A DNA stretch of 64,000 nt from UBA5972 sp964588725 (GTDB lineage: Bacteria; Pseudomonadota; Alphaproteobacteria; Rhodobacterales; Rhodobacteraceae): assembly GCA_964588725.1 (NCBI GenBank), contig CAZPQL010000004.1, positions 14,148-78,147 on the forward strand, given 5' to 3'. The notes beneath the pieces were generated by a model. It saw only the letters and a program-made list of their open reading frames with translations. It had not been told where the DNA came from and searched no databases. Position 1 is the stretch's first letter. Each line of letters begins with the position of its first letter. Positions 26,673 through 35,031 of this stretch are shown here, one piece after another. The position numbers were made by a program, and so were the translations under genes.

Positions 26673-27575
26673 TTGCACCCTTTCGCGCAGATTGATCCCA
26701 AACATCCCGTTCTGATCGCCGGTCCGACGGCGTCGGGCAAGTCAGCGCTGGCGATGGACATTGCGCGGCGCTTTGACAGTGTGATCATCAATGCCGACGC
26801 GTTGCAGGTTTACGATTGCTGGCGGGTGTTGACCGCCCGACCGGGTGTCGAGGACACCGAAAATGTGGCGCACGCGCTCTATGGAACAGTCGGGCGCACG
26901 CAGGAATATTCTGTCGGACATTGGTTGCGTGATGTTGCCAGGATACTGAAAATAACCGACAGACACGCCATTATTGTTGGGGGTACCGGATTATATTTAA
27001 GCTCTATTGTTAATGGGTTAGCAGATATACCTAAAGTATCGCACGAAGTGAGAAAAACCTGCGACACTCGCTTTCAACTGCATGGTCTGGCGGCGTTGAT
27101 CAAAGATCTTGAACGCGTGGACAGGGCAACGTTGGCGGGCATAGACAGGCAAAATCCGGCGCGGGTTCGCCGCGCGTGGGAAGTCTATCACGGCACTGGG
27201 TACGGGCTGGCGTATTGGCACAAAAATCAGTCCAAGCCGTTGATAATGGCCGATAAAGCCAATCTTTTTGTTGTTGAAGCGCCCAAAGATTGGCTGAACA
27301 CGCGCATTGCCACGCGCCTGAACAATATGATCGCGGGTGGCGCACTTGATGAGTGCCGCGCTGCCCTGTCAAACTGGCAACCCGATCTGCCGTCGTCGCA
27401 GGCTATCGGGGCAAAATCGCTGATCTCTTATTTGAACGGCGAAATGACCCTGGACGCCGCCACCGCTGCTGCCGCGCTGGCAACGCGCCAATACGCCAAG
27501 CGCCAGCGCAGCTGGTTCCGGGCCCGAATGGTCAACTGGCAGACCGTGAACTTATCCACAGACCCGTCTGGGTAA
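26673..27575 (+). CDS. miaA: tRNA dimethylallyltransferase MiaA
   Basis: MiaA adds dimethylallyl to A37 of tRNAs reading U-starting codons. The P-loop GPTASGKSALA lies about residue 15-25, followed by the NADALQVYDCW motif (usually DSxQVYxxL) and GGTGLYLSS. There is no ATG upstream of the P-loop. I chose the TTG at 26673 (300 aa) because GGAG lies about 9 bases before it; a TTG at 26658 is the alternative. MiaA of Rhodobacterales usually has similar length. Confident family assignment, start less so. Confidence 0.9.
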   Translation: MHPFAQIDPKHPVLIAGPTASGKSALAMDIARRFDSVIINADALQVYDCWRVLTARPGVEDTENVAHALYGTVGRTQEYSVGHWLRDVARILKITDRHAIIVGGTGLYLSSIVNGLADIPKVSHEVRKTCDTRFQLHGLAALIKDLERVDRATLAGIDRQNPARVRRAWEVYHGTGYGLAYWHKNQSKPLIMADKANLFVVEAPKDWLNTRIATRLNNMIAGGALDECRAALSNWQPDLPSSQAIGAKSLISYLNGEMTLDAATAAAALATRQYAKRQRSWFRARMVNWQTVNLSTDPSG

Positions 27576-27698
27576 GTTGTTGATAAAATTGTATTAAAAA
27601 CGACATTCGGACCGTAATAATTTGACTTTTTCGACAGATCGCAGCAATATATCAGCTGATTGACAGCATCTGAAGCACGGAAAAAGACTATTATCGCA

Positions 27699-28571
27699 AT
27701 GAACGTGTCTGAATCGAACATTCTACCATCCGCGCCGATGCCCGCTGAAAAGGTCCGATTGGTGTCTATTGCGCGTGTGTTCGCCGAAGACGGCTGGCGT
27801 GTGGACAACCAGCGCGGCCTGCCAAGCCACGTATTTCTGTGGTTCACCAAGGGTCAGGGGCGAATGACCATCGACGGTCTGACGCGCGGCTATGGTCCCA
27901 ACACGCTGATCTACGTGCCGGCTTTTAAAGTTCACGCCTGTAAGATCACCCGCGGGTCCATGGGGTATGCGCTTTTTGTACCTGCGGCGCTTGATCCGGA
28001 TATGTCGGCACTGGCCGCCCAGATCAAGGTGCTTAGCATTTTTGATCAGGGCCAGATTACCGGATATTTCGAACAAATGAGCCGCGAAACCGCCGCCTCG
28101 GCACCGGGTACGCTGCGGGCGATTTTGAGTTACGTCTCTCTGTTGGCCGTGTGGATCGAACGGCACCTAGACGCCAACGAATTGCGCGAAGACGCCGATA
28201 AATCCGCCAGCGCGCGGCTGGTCGGGCGCTATATCGCAATGGTGGAAACCGATTTCGCCTCTGGCACGACCGTCGGCGATTACGCGTCAAAACTGTCGGT
28301 GACCACGACGCATCTGACCCGTGTGTGCCGTGCACAAACCGGCAAATCTGCCACGAAATTATTGCACGACCGGATTGTCTACGCCGCGCGTGTTCGCTTG
28401 GAAACCACGGATATCCGCATCAATAACCTGGCCGAAAGTCTGGGATTTTCGTCGGCCACGTATTTTTCGCGCCTGTTTTCCAGCCATACGGGCCAAAGCC
28501 CGCGCGCATTTCGCAATGCGGGTAGCCAGTCGAAAGGACGCCACGCAGGCGTGTTGACAGGCGTACAGTGA
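27699..28571 (+). CDS. AraC-family transcriptional regulator
   Basis: The 290-residue protein has an N-terminal cupin-like effector domain (residues 15-140, with VFLWFTKGQGRMTIDG and GPNTLIYVPAFKVHAC) and a C-terminal AraC double helix-turn-helix (about 185-280). The second helix-turn-helix signature is INNLAESLGFSSATYFSRLF. I preferred the ATG at 27699 to the TTG at 27660. Its stop overlaps the GTG start of the next gene, so it probably regulates and is co-translated with that monooxygenase-fold protein. Effector unknown. Confidence 0.9.
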   Translation: MNVSESNILPSAPMPAEKVRLVSIARVFAEDGWRVDNQRGLPSHVFLWFTKGQGRMTIDGLTRGYGPNTLIYVPAFKVHACKITRGSMGYALFVPAALDPDMSALAAQIKVLSIFDQGQITGYFEQMSRETAASAPGTLRAILSYVSLLAVWIERHLDANELREDADKSASARLVGRYIAMVETDFASGTTVGDYASKLSVTTTHLTRVCRAQTGKSATKLLHDRIVYAARVRLETTDIRINNLAESLGFSSATYFSRLFSSHTGQSPRAFRNAGSQSKGRHAGVLTGVQ

Positions 28572-28903
28572 ACGGATTCTCGCCAGTTCTGCAACCACCT
28601 TATTATGCGGTGATATTCACCGCGCAACTGGTGCCGGATGCCACCGGATACGATGAAATGGCCGCCAAAATGGCCGATCTTGCAGCACAGCAACCGGGTT
28701 ATCTGGGGGTGGAGTCAGCGCGCGGCGATGATGGTCTGGGTATCACCGTCAGCTATTGGGTCGATGAAGCGGCGCTGAAGAACTGGAAACAGGTCAACGC
28801 GCATTTACTGGCACAGGAACTGGGCAAAACGCGCTTTTACAGCCATTACACGCTGCGCGTCGCCAAGGTCGGGCGCGCCTACGACGGCCCCGAAGGTCGC
28901 TAA
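28568..28903 (+). CDS. Antibiotic biosynthesis monooxygenase (ABM) fold protein
   Basis: This 111-residue protein has the dimeric ferredoxin-like ABM fold pattern: YYAVIFTAQLVP, MAAKMADLAAQQPGYLGVESA, ITVSYWVDEAALKNWK and a FYSHYTLRVAKV strand. Members include quinol monooxygenases and stress-response proteins, often of unknown activity. The GTG at 28568 overlaps the regulator stop (GTGA), showing tight coupling to the AraC gene. A hairpin terminator follows at 28964. Confidence 0.85.
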   Translation: MNGFSPVLQPPYYAVIFTAQLVPDATGYDEMAAKMADLAAQQPGYLGVESARGDDGLGITVSYWVDEAALKNWKQVNAHLLAQELGKTRFYSHYTLRVAKVGRAYDGPEGR

Positions 28904-28963
28904 AACACCATCGTGTTGGCCGGAGTCACGCCGGTGTCATTCAAAACCTGAACCCAAGCCACG

Positions 28964-28997
28964 AAAAAGGGCGGAAGGTTGCCCCGCCGCCCCTTTT
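28964..28997. terminator. Bidirectional intrinsic terminator
   Basis: An inverted repeat pairs GGGCGG with CCGCCC and, past a one-base bulge, AAAA with TTTT. On the minus strand it is followed by TTTTT and serves the spondin-like gene. On the plus strand it is followed by TTTT and can serve the monooxygenase-fold gene. Confidence 0.65.
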
Positions 28998-29015
28998 GGG
29001 TAATGGTTCGTTGAT

Positions 29016-29840
29016 CTATTGCAACACGATAGCGATGGTCACGCCACCGGTGGGCATCATATCGTCGCCTGACATCGAATCGGATGTCATTGTATCGTCC
29101 GAGGTCATTGTGTCGTCAGAGGTCATCGTGTCCGAAGACGAGGCCATCGTATCGTCAGACGTCATGCTGTCAGACGTCATTGCGTCGTCATCTTTCTTAT
29201 TGTCCATCGCCATGGCGTCGTCAGACGTCATGCTGTCGCCAGAAGATGCCATCGTGTCGTCAGATGTCATGCTGTCACCCGAGGACGTCATAGTATCGTC
29301 GGAGGTCATAGAATCAGACGTCATGGCATCACCACTGTGACCCGCAGCCGCGCCGTGAACGACCTCTGTGGTCACCTTTGTCATCTCATCGTGGCCGATG
29401 TCATAGCGCACCAGATGGCCGCCGGTCGACGCCTTGCCTTCCAGATCGATCACTGCGGTGACATAGTTGTCAGGGGTGATTGTCGGTGCAATCATCGCAA
29501 GAACCCGCACCATTTTGGCATCAGTCATGATGTCAAACGATACAGACTTGCCCGGTGCCAGCAGCACACCCGGAGGGCCGTCCATGCCGTGGCCAACCAT
29601 GGCGTCAGCACCGATGCGCGCAGCCAGCATGGCCGGATCACCGGTCAGAATTTGCGCTTCGGCTTCTGGCGTTACGTAATCGCCCTTAAAAATAAAGCTA
29701 TCGTTGGTAACGTTGGTGATCAGAATCGGCGCCACCAGTTCTTCAGACAGATCGTTGAAAACGGTGACGGTGTAGGTTTCGGCCAGTGCAGCAGTACCGG
29801 CAACAGTCAGAGCAGTCGCCATCATGAGAGATTTGATCAT
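29016..29840 (-). CDS. Secreted spondin-domain protein with Met/Ser/Asp repeat tail
   Basis: A signal peptide (residues 1-20, cleaved after AALA) leads a spondin_N-like domain at about 21-165: YTVTVFNDLSEELVAPILI, then GVLLAPGKSVSFDI and APTITPDNYVTAV. Residues 171-262 are a low-complexity, strongly acidic tail built from variants of MTSDD(T)M and MASSGDS; the only basic residues are two lysines near 215. The C-terminus GGVTIAIVLQ is hydrophobic. The domain resembles small bacterial secreted spondin_N proteins of unknown role. The ATG at 29840 has AAAAGGA upstream. The tail could be expanded by slippage. Binding of metal or calcium by the tail is speculation. Confidence 0.85.
   Translation of the reverse strand: MIKSLMMATALTVAGTAALAETYTVTVFNDLSEELVAPILITNVTNDSFIFKGDYVTPEAEAQILTGDPAMLAARIGADAMVGHGMDGPPGVLLAPGKSVSFDIMTDAKMVRVLAMIAPTITPDNYVTAVIDLEGKASTGGHLVRYDIGHDEMTKVTTEVVHGAAAGHSGDAMTSDSMTSDDTMTSSGDSMTSDDTMASSGDSMTSDDAMAMDNKKDDDAMTSDSMTSDDTMASSSDTMTSDDTMTSDDTMTSDSMSGDDMMPTGGVTIAIVLQ
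29055..29330 (-). repeat. Short tandem repeats encoding MTSDD-type units
   Basis: This stretch holds degenerate units of 12-21 bases with a GACGTCATxxxTGTC core on the plus strand, encoding the repeat tail of the spondin-like protein. The number of units is likely to differ between strains. Confidence 0.8.
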
Positions 29841-29963
29841 CAGATTTCCTTTTCTCGTTTACGTGGTGGAGCACGCTTAGAACGAGTGAGAAACACATTC
29901 AAAACAATTCATTTGACGGCGACGTGTGAATAATTACTGACATTTTTGTGAGGATTGCGCGAT

Positions 29964-30740
29964 CTAGCGGCCCTCAAATTCGGCTTTGCGCTTTTGTGAA
30001 AATGCCAACACGCCTTCGGCAAAGTCGCGGCTTTTGCCGACTTCGCCCTGCAATTTGGCTTCCAGCTCGAGCTGGGTGTCCAGATTGTTGTCGTAGGATG
30101 ATCTGAGCGCGTGCTTGATGTTACGGTAGGCTGCGGTCGGCCCTTTGGCCAGAAAATTCAGGCGTTCCTCGACTTTGGTGTCAAACGCATCGTCTGCCAC
30201 GCATTCCCAGATCATGCCCCAGTCCGCAGCCTGTTGCGCCGACATACGATCGGCAAACAGCGCCGCCCCCATAGCCTTGGCAAATCCCATCTGGCGCGGC
30301 AACCAATAGGTGCCACCCGCGTCCGGGATCAGTCCGATCAGCGAAAACGCCTGCATGAAATAGGCGCTTTGCCTGGCGATCACCACGTCGGCGGCCAGTG
30401 CCAGATTGGCGCCCGCGCCTGCGGCAGGACCGTTCACGGCGGCAACGGTTGGGATCGGACAATGGTAAATTGCGTTCAGCATCGGCGTGTATTCATCACG
30501 CAACGTGCCCTCAAGATCGATCTGCCCGACATCCTTGGCGTCGCCCAGATCCTGCCCGGAGCAAAATGCGCGCCCCGCGCCGGTGATCAGCAACACGCGC
30601 GCCGCCGTTCCGGATTCGCGAACCGCGTCCAATATTTCGGCACGCATCTGCGTGGTCAGACCGTTCAAAACATCGGGGCGATTGAGCGTCAGACGGGCGA
30701 TCCCGTCGTCATTGGTCAATTTTATGGTTTGGTAACGCAT
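29964..30740 (-). CDS. Enoyl-CoA hydratase/isomerase, PaaG-like
   Basis: This is a crotonase-superfamily protein acting on acyl-CoA thioesters. The oxyanion-hole segments are GAGRAFCSGQDLGD and NGPAAGAGANLALAADVV, and the acidic residue lies in LIPDAGGTYWLPR, a form typical of PaaG-type ring-epoxide isomerases. I chose the ATG at 30740 (258 aa), with AGG upstream. No other phenylacetate genes are nearby, so the substrate is uncertain. It lies 81 bases after ccmH on the same strand. Confidence 0.88.
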   Translation of the reverse strand: MRYQTIKLTNDDGIARLTLNRPDVLNGLTTQMRAEILDAVRESGTAARVLLITGAGRAFCSGQDLGDAKDVGQIDLEGTLRDEYTPMLNAIYHCPIPTVAAVNGPAAGAGANLALAADVVIARQSAYFMQAFSLIGLIPDAGGTYWLPRQMGFAKAMGAALFADRMSAQQAADWGMIWECVADDAFDTKVEERLNFLAKGPTAAYRNIKHALRSSYDNNLDTQLELEAKLQGEVGKSRDFAEGVLAFSQKRKAEFEGR

Positions 30741-30821
30741 AAGGGCCTGTCTTTCCTCGAACGAAAAAGCACAACCCGACTGTGCCAATATCCTGACTTT
30801 AAGAAAAGGCCAAACGTGGCG

Positions 30822-31271
30822 TCAGGGGTCCAGTATTTTAGCGAGCCGTACTGATTCTTCATCCGTCAGATCAGCGGGTGCCGCCACAGCCCTGCGCCGC
30901 CGTGAAAAACCCAGAACCGCCAAAACGCCCCCGCCCAGCAGCATCAACGGCCCCGCAGCCCATAGCAGCATGTTGGTGCCGGTCGTTTTGGGGTTAAGCA
31001 GTACGTATTCGCCGTAGCGCGCCACCACAAAAGCCACCACCGCTTCGTTGCTGTCGCCTTCGGTGATGCGCTCGCGCACCAGCAGACGCAGATCGCGCGC
31101 CAAACCGGCGTTGCTGTCGTCGATATTTTCGTTGCGGCAGACCAGACAGCGCAACCCTTTGGAAATCTCCCGTGCGCGCGCCTCTTGCGCGGCGTCGGGT
31201 AGCATTTCGCCCGGTTCGACCGCCCAAAGCGGCGACGCCAAAAGCATGGCGATGATCAGCAGCTTTTTCAT
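30822..31271 (-). CDS. ccmH: Cytochrome c maturation protein CcmH/CycL
   Basis: CcmH reduces the CXXCH thiols of apocytochrome c in the periplasm. The signal peptide ends near residue 17, the redox motif RCLVCRNENIDDSNA has Cys42 and Cys45, and a single membrane helix follows at about 103-123. Length is 149 aa, the short CycL form without a fused CcmI part. It lies 7 bases after ccmF, its functional partner in the haem lyase. Confidence 0.95.
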   Translation of the reverse strand: MKKLLIIAMLLASPLWAVEPGEMLPDAAQEARAREISKGLRCLVCRNENIDDSNAGLARDLRLLVRERITEGDSNEAVVAFVVARYGEYVLLNPKTTGTNMLLWAAGPLMLLGGGVLAVLGFSRRRRAVAAPADLTDEESVRLAKILDP

Positions 31272-31278
31272 GCGCGCC

Positions 31279-33279
31279 TCACTCCGCAGGGGCTACAGCG
31301 GCCAGTTTACGGGCTTTGCGCCTTGCACCGGCGGCGACGCGGTAGCGCCGGTCTGTCAGGCTCAGCAGCCCGCCCAGCGCCATGACGACCGCGCCGGCCC
31401 ATATCCAGTTGGCAAAAGGTTTGACATAAGAACGCACCGCCCATCCGCCGTCCTGCTGCGGATCGCCAATGACCACGTAAACGTCCCGTGTAACGCCAAT
31501 ATCGATGGCCGCTTCGGTGGTCGGCATGCCCGAAACGGGGTAAAATCGCTTTTCCGGTGCCAAATGCGCCACGGCCTTGCCGTCGGCAAGAATGGTGAAT
31601 TCGCCGCGCGTAGCACGGTAGTTTGGCCCCTGCACCGTGTTCACGTCGTCGAAACGTATTTGATATGTCGTCAATGCGCCTTTGAGATCGAAACTTTCGC
31701 CAACGCGGGCGACCCGAATATCCTCGACCTCCCACGCGGTGATCGCGGCGATGCCAAATATTGTCAGCCCCAGACCGGCATGCGCCGTGGCCTTGCCCAA
31801 ATCGGCCCGCGGCAGGTTGCGAAACCGCCGCCAACTGTCGCCGATCGGTATTTTACCAGCCCGAATGCGCAGCGCCACATCCATGATCGCGCCCAATACC
31901 AGCCAGGCAGCCAGCGCCAGACCGATAGGGGCCATCATGCGGCCGCCGGTTTGCAACACCCAGACCAGCAAACCCAAAGCAATCGACAACACCATTGCAC
32001 CGAACAACGGTTTGACCGTTTTGCCAAGCTGAGCCCGCTTCCACGGCAGCAAAGCCCCCATCGGCAACACAATCGCAATTACGACCATGAACGGTGTGAA
32101 CGCTGTGTCAAAAAACGGCGCACCGACCGATAGTTTGCGGTCAAATGCCAGCTCTGAAATCAACGGCCAGACCGTGCCAACGAACACCACCAGTGCAGAA
32201 ACCACCAATAGCACGTTGTTAAGCACCAGCCCGCTTTCGCGGCTGACGATTGAAAACACCCCTTTGGACGACAAAATACTGCCCCGTGCGGCGTAAAGCG
32301 TAAGAGAACCACCAATGGCGACGCCAAGGATTGCCAATATGAACACGCCCCGTGTCGGATCGTTGGCAAAAGCATGAACCGATGTGATGACACCGGAGCG
32401 CACGATGAATGTGCCGATCAGCGAAAACGAAAACGCCAGGATCGCCAGTAATATTGTCCAGCTTTTCAGGCTTTCGCGTTTTTCAACGACGATGGCCGAA
32501 TGCAGCAAGGCCGCCGCGATCAGCCACGGCATGAACGAAGCGTTTTCAACGGGGTCCCAGAACCACCAGCCACCCCAGCCAAGTTCGTAATACGCCCACC
32601 ACGATCCCAAAGCGATGCCGATGGTCAGAAATATCCAGGCCGCCAATGTCCACGGGCGCACCCAACGCGCCCAGGCGGCATCGACGCGTCCCTCTATCAA
32701 CGCGGCGACCGCAAAACTGAACGACATCGAAAGCCCAACGTAGCCCAAATACAAAAACGGCGGATGGAACGCCAAACCGGGGTCCTGCAGCAGCGGGTTA
32801 AGCCCCTGCCCGTCCAGAGGCGGTATCGCGAGACGCACAAACGGGTTGGACGTAAACAATAAAAACGCGAAAAACGCCACCGCAATGGCCGATTGCACCG
32901 ATAGTACACGTGCCTTCAGCGATGGCGGCAGGTTGCGGCCGAATACCGCGACCATGGCCCCGAACAACGTCAGGATCAGCACCCACAACAACATGGAACC
33001 TTCGTGATTACCCCATGTTCCGGAAATTTTATACAGCATCGGTTTGGCGGAGTGCGAGTTTGCCACCACAACCTGCAGTGAAAAATCTGACACGATAAAC
33101 GCCCACATCAGCGCGCCAAAAGCCAGCAACGTCATGACAAACTGCGAGATCGCCGCGGGCACGGCGATGTCCATCCACGACTGCCAGCCTTTTTGCGCGC
33201 CTACCATCGGTACGATCATCTGCACAATGGCGACGGCGAACCCCAGTATCAGGGCGAAATGTCCAAGTTCAGCGTTCAT
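31279..33279 (-). CDS. ccmF: Haem lyase subunit CcmF
   Basis: CcmF attaches haem from holo-CcmE to apocytochrome c. The 666-residue polytopic protein has WGNHEG at 89-94 and the tryptophan-rich WWFWDPVENA at 238-247, the conserved haem-handling motifs, with around 15 hydrophobic segments. Its normal partner ccmE is upstream, separated by the lysin and holin genes. A perfect 7-bp inverted repeat lies just before its start at 33288-33314. Confidence 0.97.
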   Translation of the reverse strand: MNAELGHFALILGFAVAIVQMIVPMVGAQKGWQSWMDIAVPAAISQFVMTLLAFGALMWAFIVSDFSLQVVVANSHSAKPMLYKISGTWGNHEGSMLLWVLILTLFGAMVAVFGRNLPPSLKARVLSVQSAIAVAFFAFLLFTSNPFVRLAIPPLDGQGLNPLLQDPGLAFHPPFLYLGYVGLSMSFSFAVAALIEGRVDAAWARWVRPWTLAAWIFLTIGIALGSWWAYYELGWGGWWFWDPVENASFMPWLIAAALLHSAIVVEKRESLKSWTILLAILAFSFSLIGTFIVRSGVITSVHAFANDPTRGVFILAILGVAIGGSLTLYAARGSILSSKGVFSIVSRESGLVLNNVLLVVSALVVFVGTVWPLISELAFDRKLSVGAPFFDTAFTPFMVVIAIVLPMGALLPWKRAQLGKTVKPLFGAMVLSIALGLLVWVLQTGGRMMAPIGLALAAWLVLGAIMDVALRIRAGKIPIGDSWRRFRNLPRADLGKATAHAGLGLTIFGIAAITAWEVEDIRVARVGESFDLKGALTTYQIRFDDVNTVQGPNYRATRGEFTILADGKAVAHLAPEKRFYPVSGMPTTEAAIDIGVTRDVYVVIGDPQQDGGWAVRSYVKPFANWIWAGAVVMALGGLLSLTDRRYRVAAGARRKARKLAAVAPAE

Positions 33280-33287
33280 GATAAGAC

Positions 33288-33314
33288 CCCTATGCGTTGC
33301 GCGGGATCATAGGG
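33288..33314. promoter_or_regulatory. Inverted repeat ahead of ccmF
   Basis: CCCTATG and CATAGGG form a perfect 7-bp inverted repeat with a 13-base spacer, 8 bases upstream of the ccmF ATG. No T-run follows, so it is not an obvious terminator. It may be an operator or a leader hairpin marking independent control of ccmF from the lysis genes before it. Confidence 0.3.
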
Positions 33315-33379
33315 AATTAATGCGCGCGGGCAAATAACATAACACGTGATGAACAGAGGCTAATTGCCCCAGTGTTGCC

Positions 33380-33919
33380 TTAACGTCGCCGGGTGCTTTT
33401 CCAATCGTCAACCGCGGCGTTGTCGCTTTGCGTCACCGGCGAAGGCGCTCGACCGGACGTTGCCACAGACGATAAACTTGAATCGTGTGACGTAGGTGCT
33501 GCCACGGTCGGTGGTCGTGCACGGTTGCCACGAATATGGTGCATTTCACGCGCGCCAAAGTAAAACGACACAATCGCCCCCAACAGCCACCACATTTGGT
33601 CGGGCACCAGCGCCAGCCCCTGCATCCGAGTCGCAAAATGCGCTGGTGAGACCATGGCGTATACAAACAGCCCCAGCGTGCCCATAGCCAGGGAAGGGCG
33701 CGGTAAGCGGTTGATACCGTTCACAAACCGATCAAACCAACCGACCGGCGACTGAGAAAACTCTGCTCCGAATTGCCCCATGGCGCCGTGCAGCACCGCC
33801 GCCTCGCTTAACATGCGTTTGGTGGCGTTCGGCACAAAAACCTCGGACACGCCGCTGACCGCGCTGCCGATTCCACGACTGAGATCGCCCATCCCCATGA
33901 TCCTTGCCATCAGTCCCAT
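33380..33919 (-). CDS. Holin of the gene-transfer-agent release type
   Basis: This 179-residue protein fits the '3TM holin' family linked to gene transfer agent release in Rhodobacterales. Two hydrophobic segments are visible at about residues 77-93 and 108-124, with WFDRFVNGINRLPRP before them and a polar, disordered C-terminus. I chose the ATG at 33919, with GGG at 8 bases; it overlaps the end of the lysin gene by 10 bases, the usual arrangement for a lysis pair. In Rhodobacter capsulatus the GTA lysin and holin are encoded away from the main GTA cluster, as would be the case here. Confidence 0.85.
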   Translation of the reverse strand: MGLMARIMGMGDLSRGIGSAVSGVSEVFVPNATKRMLSEAAVLHGAMGQFGAEFSQSPVGWFDRFVNGINRLPRPSLAMGTLGLFVYAMVSPAHFATRMQGLALVPDQMWWLLGAIVSFYFGAREMHHIRGNRARPPTVAAPTSHDSSLSSVATSGRAPSPVTQSDNAAVDDWKSTRRR

Positions 33920-34521
33920 TGGGCTACCCTTTCTTTGTGTTGCGCATCGCTCAGGTGATATCTTTGCGCCATAAATTCCTCGGCGCGCGTGATCCACCCG
34001 CCTTTGCCGCCGTCACGGCGGCGCGCATATTTGCGTGATTTAACCCGTGTGTCGGCCAGATCGTAATAATAATTGCGCCGTGCAATCGCGTAGGCGTCAT
34101 TGAGATGATCAGGGGCAAGTTGCGCCACCTTTGCGGTGGCGGCAATCGTTTGCGGACCTATGGCACCGTCCGCCCCGGTCTGAACGCCAAAATCACCCAG
34201 CAGACGCTGAAGAATTTTCACAGCATTGCCACCTGCGTTGACATACATATCAAACACCGACGCCTGAACGGCAGCGGGCAGTTCCGCGATTTTCGGTCGG
34301 CGATAATAATGTTCCAGAAATATCTCGGTGGCCTGAGCGGCGTTCAGCGATTTCACGTCACGCCGGTCCACAATGCCGTCACCAGTCAGATCAAGGCCAA
34401 GCCGGCGCATGGTGCCGATGGTCACACCAAAATTGGTGGCGCCGCCGGGATCATCCGGGTCATCCACATAGCCACCTTCGCGGGCCACGATATCACCGGC
34501 AATTTGCTGAACAGATTTCAT
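33910..34521 (-). CDS. Glycoside hydrolase family 108 endolysin (N-acetylmuramidase)
   Basis: The enzyme cleaves the peptidoglycan glycan chain for cell lysis. The family motif EGGYVDDPDDPGGATNFGVT, with the catalytic Glu15, is at residues 15-34. The C-terminal GH108 peptidoglycan-binding part includes GAIGPQTIAA. No signal peptide is seen, so export would need the adjacent holin. I chose the ATG at 34521 (203 aa), preceded by GGAGAGG. It lies 56 bases after ccmE. Its relatives in Rhodobacterales release gene transfer agents and depend on CtrA. Confidence 0.9.
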   Translation of the reverse strand: MKSVQQIAGDIVAREGGYVDDPDDPGGATNFGVTIGTMRRLGLDLTGDGIVDRRDVKSLNAAQATEIFLEHYYRRPKIAELPAAVQASVFDMYVNAGGNAVKILQRLLGDFGVQTGADGAIGPQTIAATAKVAQLAPDHLNDAYAIARRNYYYDLADTRVKSRKYARRRDGGKGGWITRAEEFMAQRYHLSDAQHKERVAQWD

Positions 34522-34577
34522 CGCCCTCTCCGCAATAATATGCGGCGAAAGCTGCACAACAATCGTTAAATATTTAT

Positions 34578-35024
34578 CTATTCACCGTTCGTTGGCTTGA
34601 ACACGCCCTGCGCTTTAAGCGCATCGGCGACTTCTTTGGGCATATAGGTCTCGTCGTGTTTGGCCAGTATTTCGGTGGCAATGAACGTGTTGTCGATCAG
34701 GTTTCCCGTGGCGATCATGCCCTGACCTTCGGTGAACAGGTCGGGCAGAATGCCGGTATACGCCACAGCGATCGATGCCCCGCGGTCGGTCACTGCAAAA
34801 TTCACCGTCTTGCCCTGACCCCGGATCAACGAGCCTTCGACCACCAGTCCGCCAATGCGAAAAGTCTCGCCCGGCGGTGGCGGCGATTCGGCCACTTGCG
34901 TTGGCGAGCGGAAATAGGAAATTCCGTCGCGAAACGCGTAACCAATCAGCGCCGTGGCCAGCGCCATAAAGGCCAGCGCAGCAACAATAAGCTGAATACG
35001 TCGTCTTTTCTTTAGTCCGGCCAT
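34578..35024 (-). CDS. ccmE: Haem chaperone CcmE
   Basis: CcmE binds haem covalently in the periplasm and passes it to CcmF. The N-terminal signal anchor is at about residues 10-30, the OB-fold follows, and the haem-binding HDETY motif gives His123 and Tyr127. I chose the ATG at 35024 (148 aa) because GAGGG lies 5 bases upstream. It starts 7 bases after argC, an unusual functional neighbour. Confidence 0.95.
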   Translation of the reverse strand: MAGLKKRRRIQLIVAALAFMALATALIGYAFRDGISYFRSPTQVAESPPPPGETFRIGGLVVEGSLIRGQGKTVNFAVTDRGASIAVAYTGILPDLFTEGQGMIATGNLIDNTFIATEILAKHDETYMPKEVADALKAQGVFKPTNGE

Positions 35025-35031
35025 AGTGCCC

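Noticed and set aside
28996..29340. Plus-strand frame of valine/serine/isoleucine repeats opposite the spondin tail
   Set aside because: It is the antisense reading of the low-complexity repeat; the minus frame has a signal peptide, a domain and a ribosome site.
34522..34577. CtrA site upstream of the lysin gene
   Set aside because: Only a single TTAACG-like half (34565-34570 region) is present; no TTAA-N7-TTAA. Not supported.
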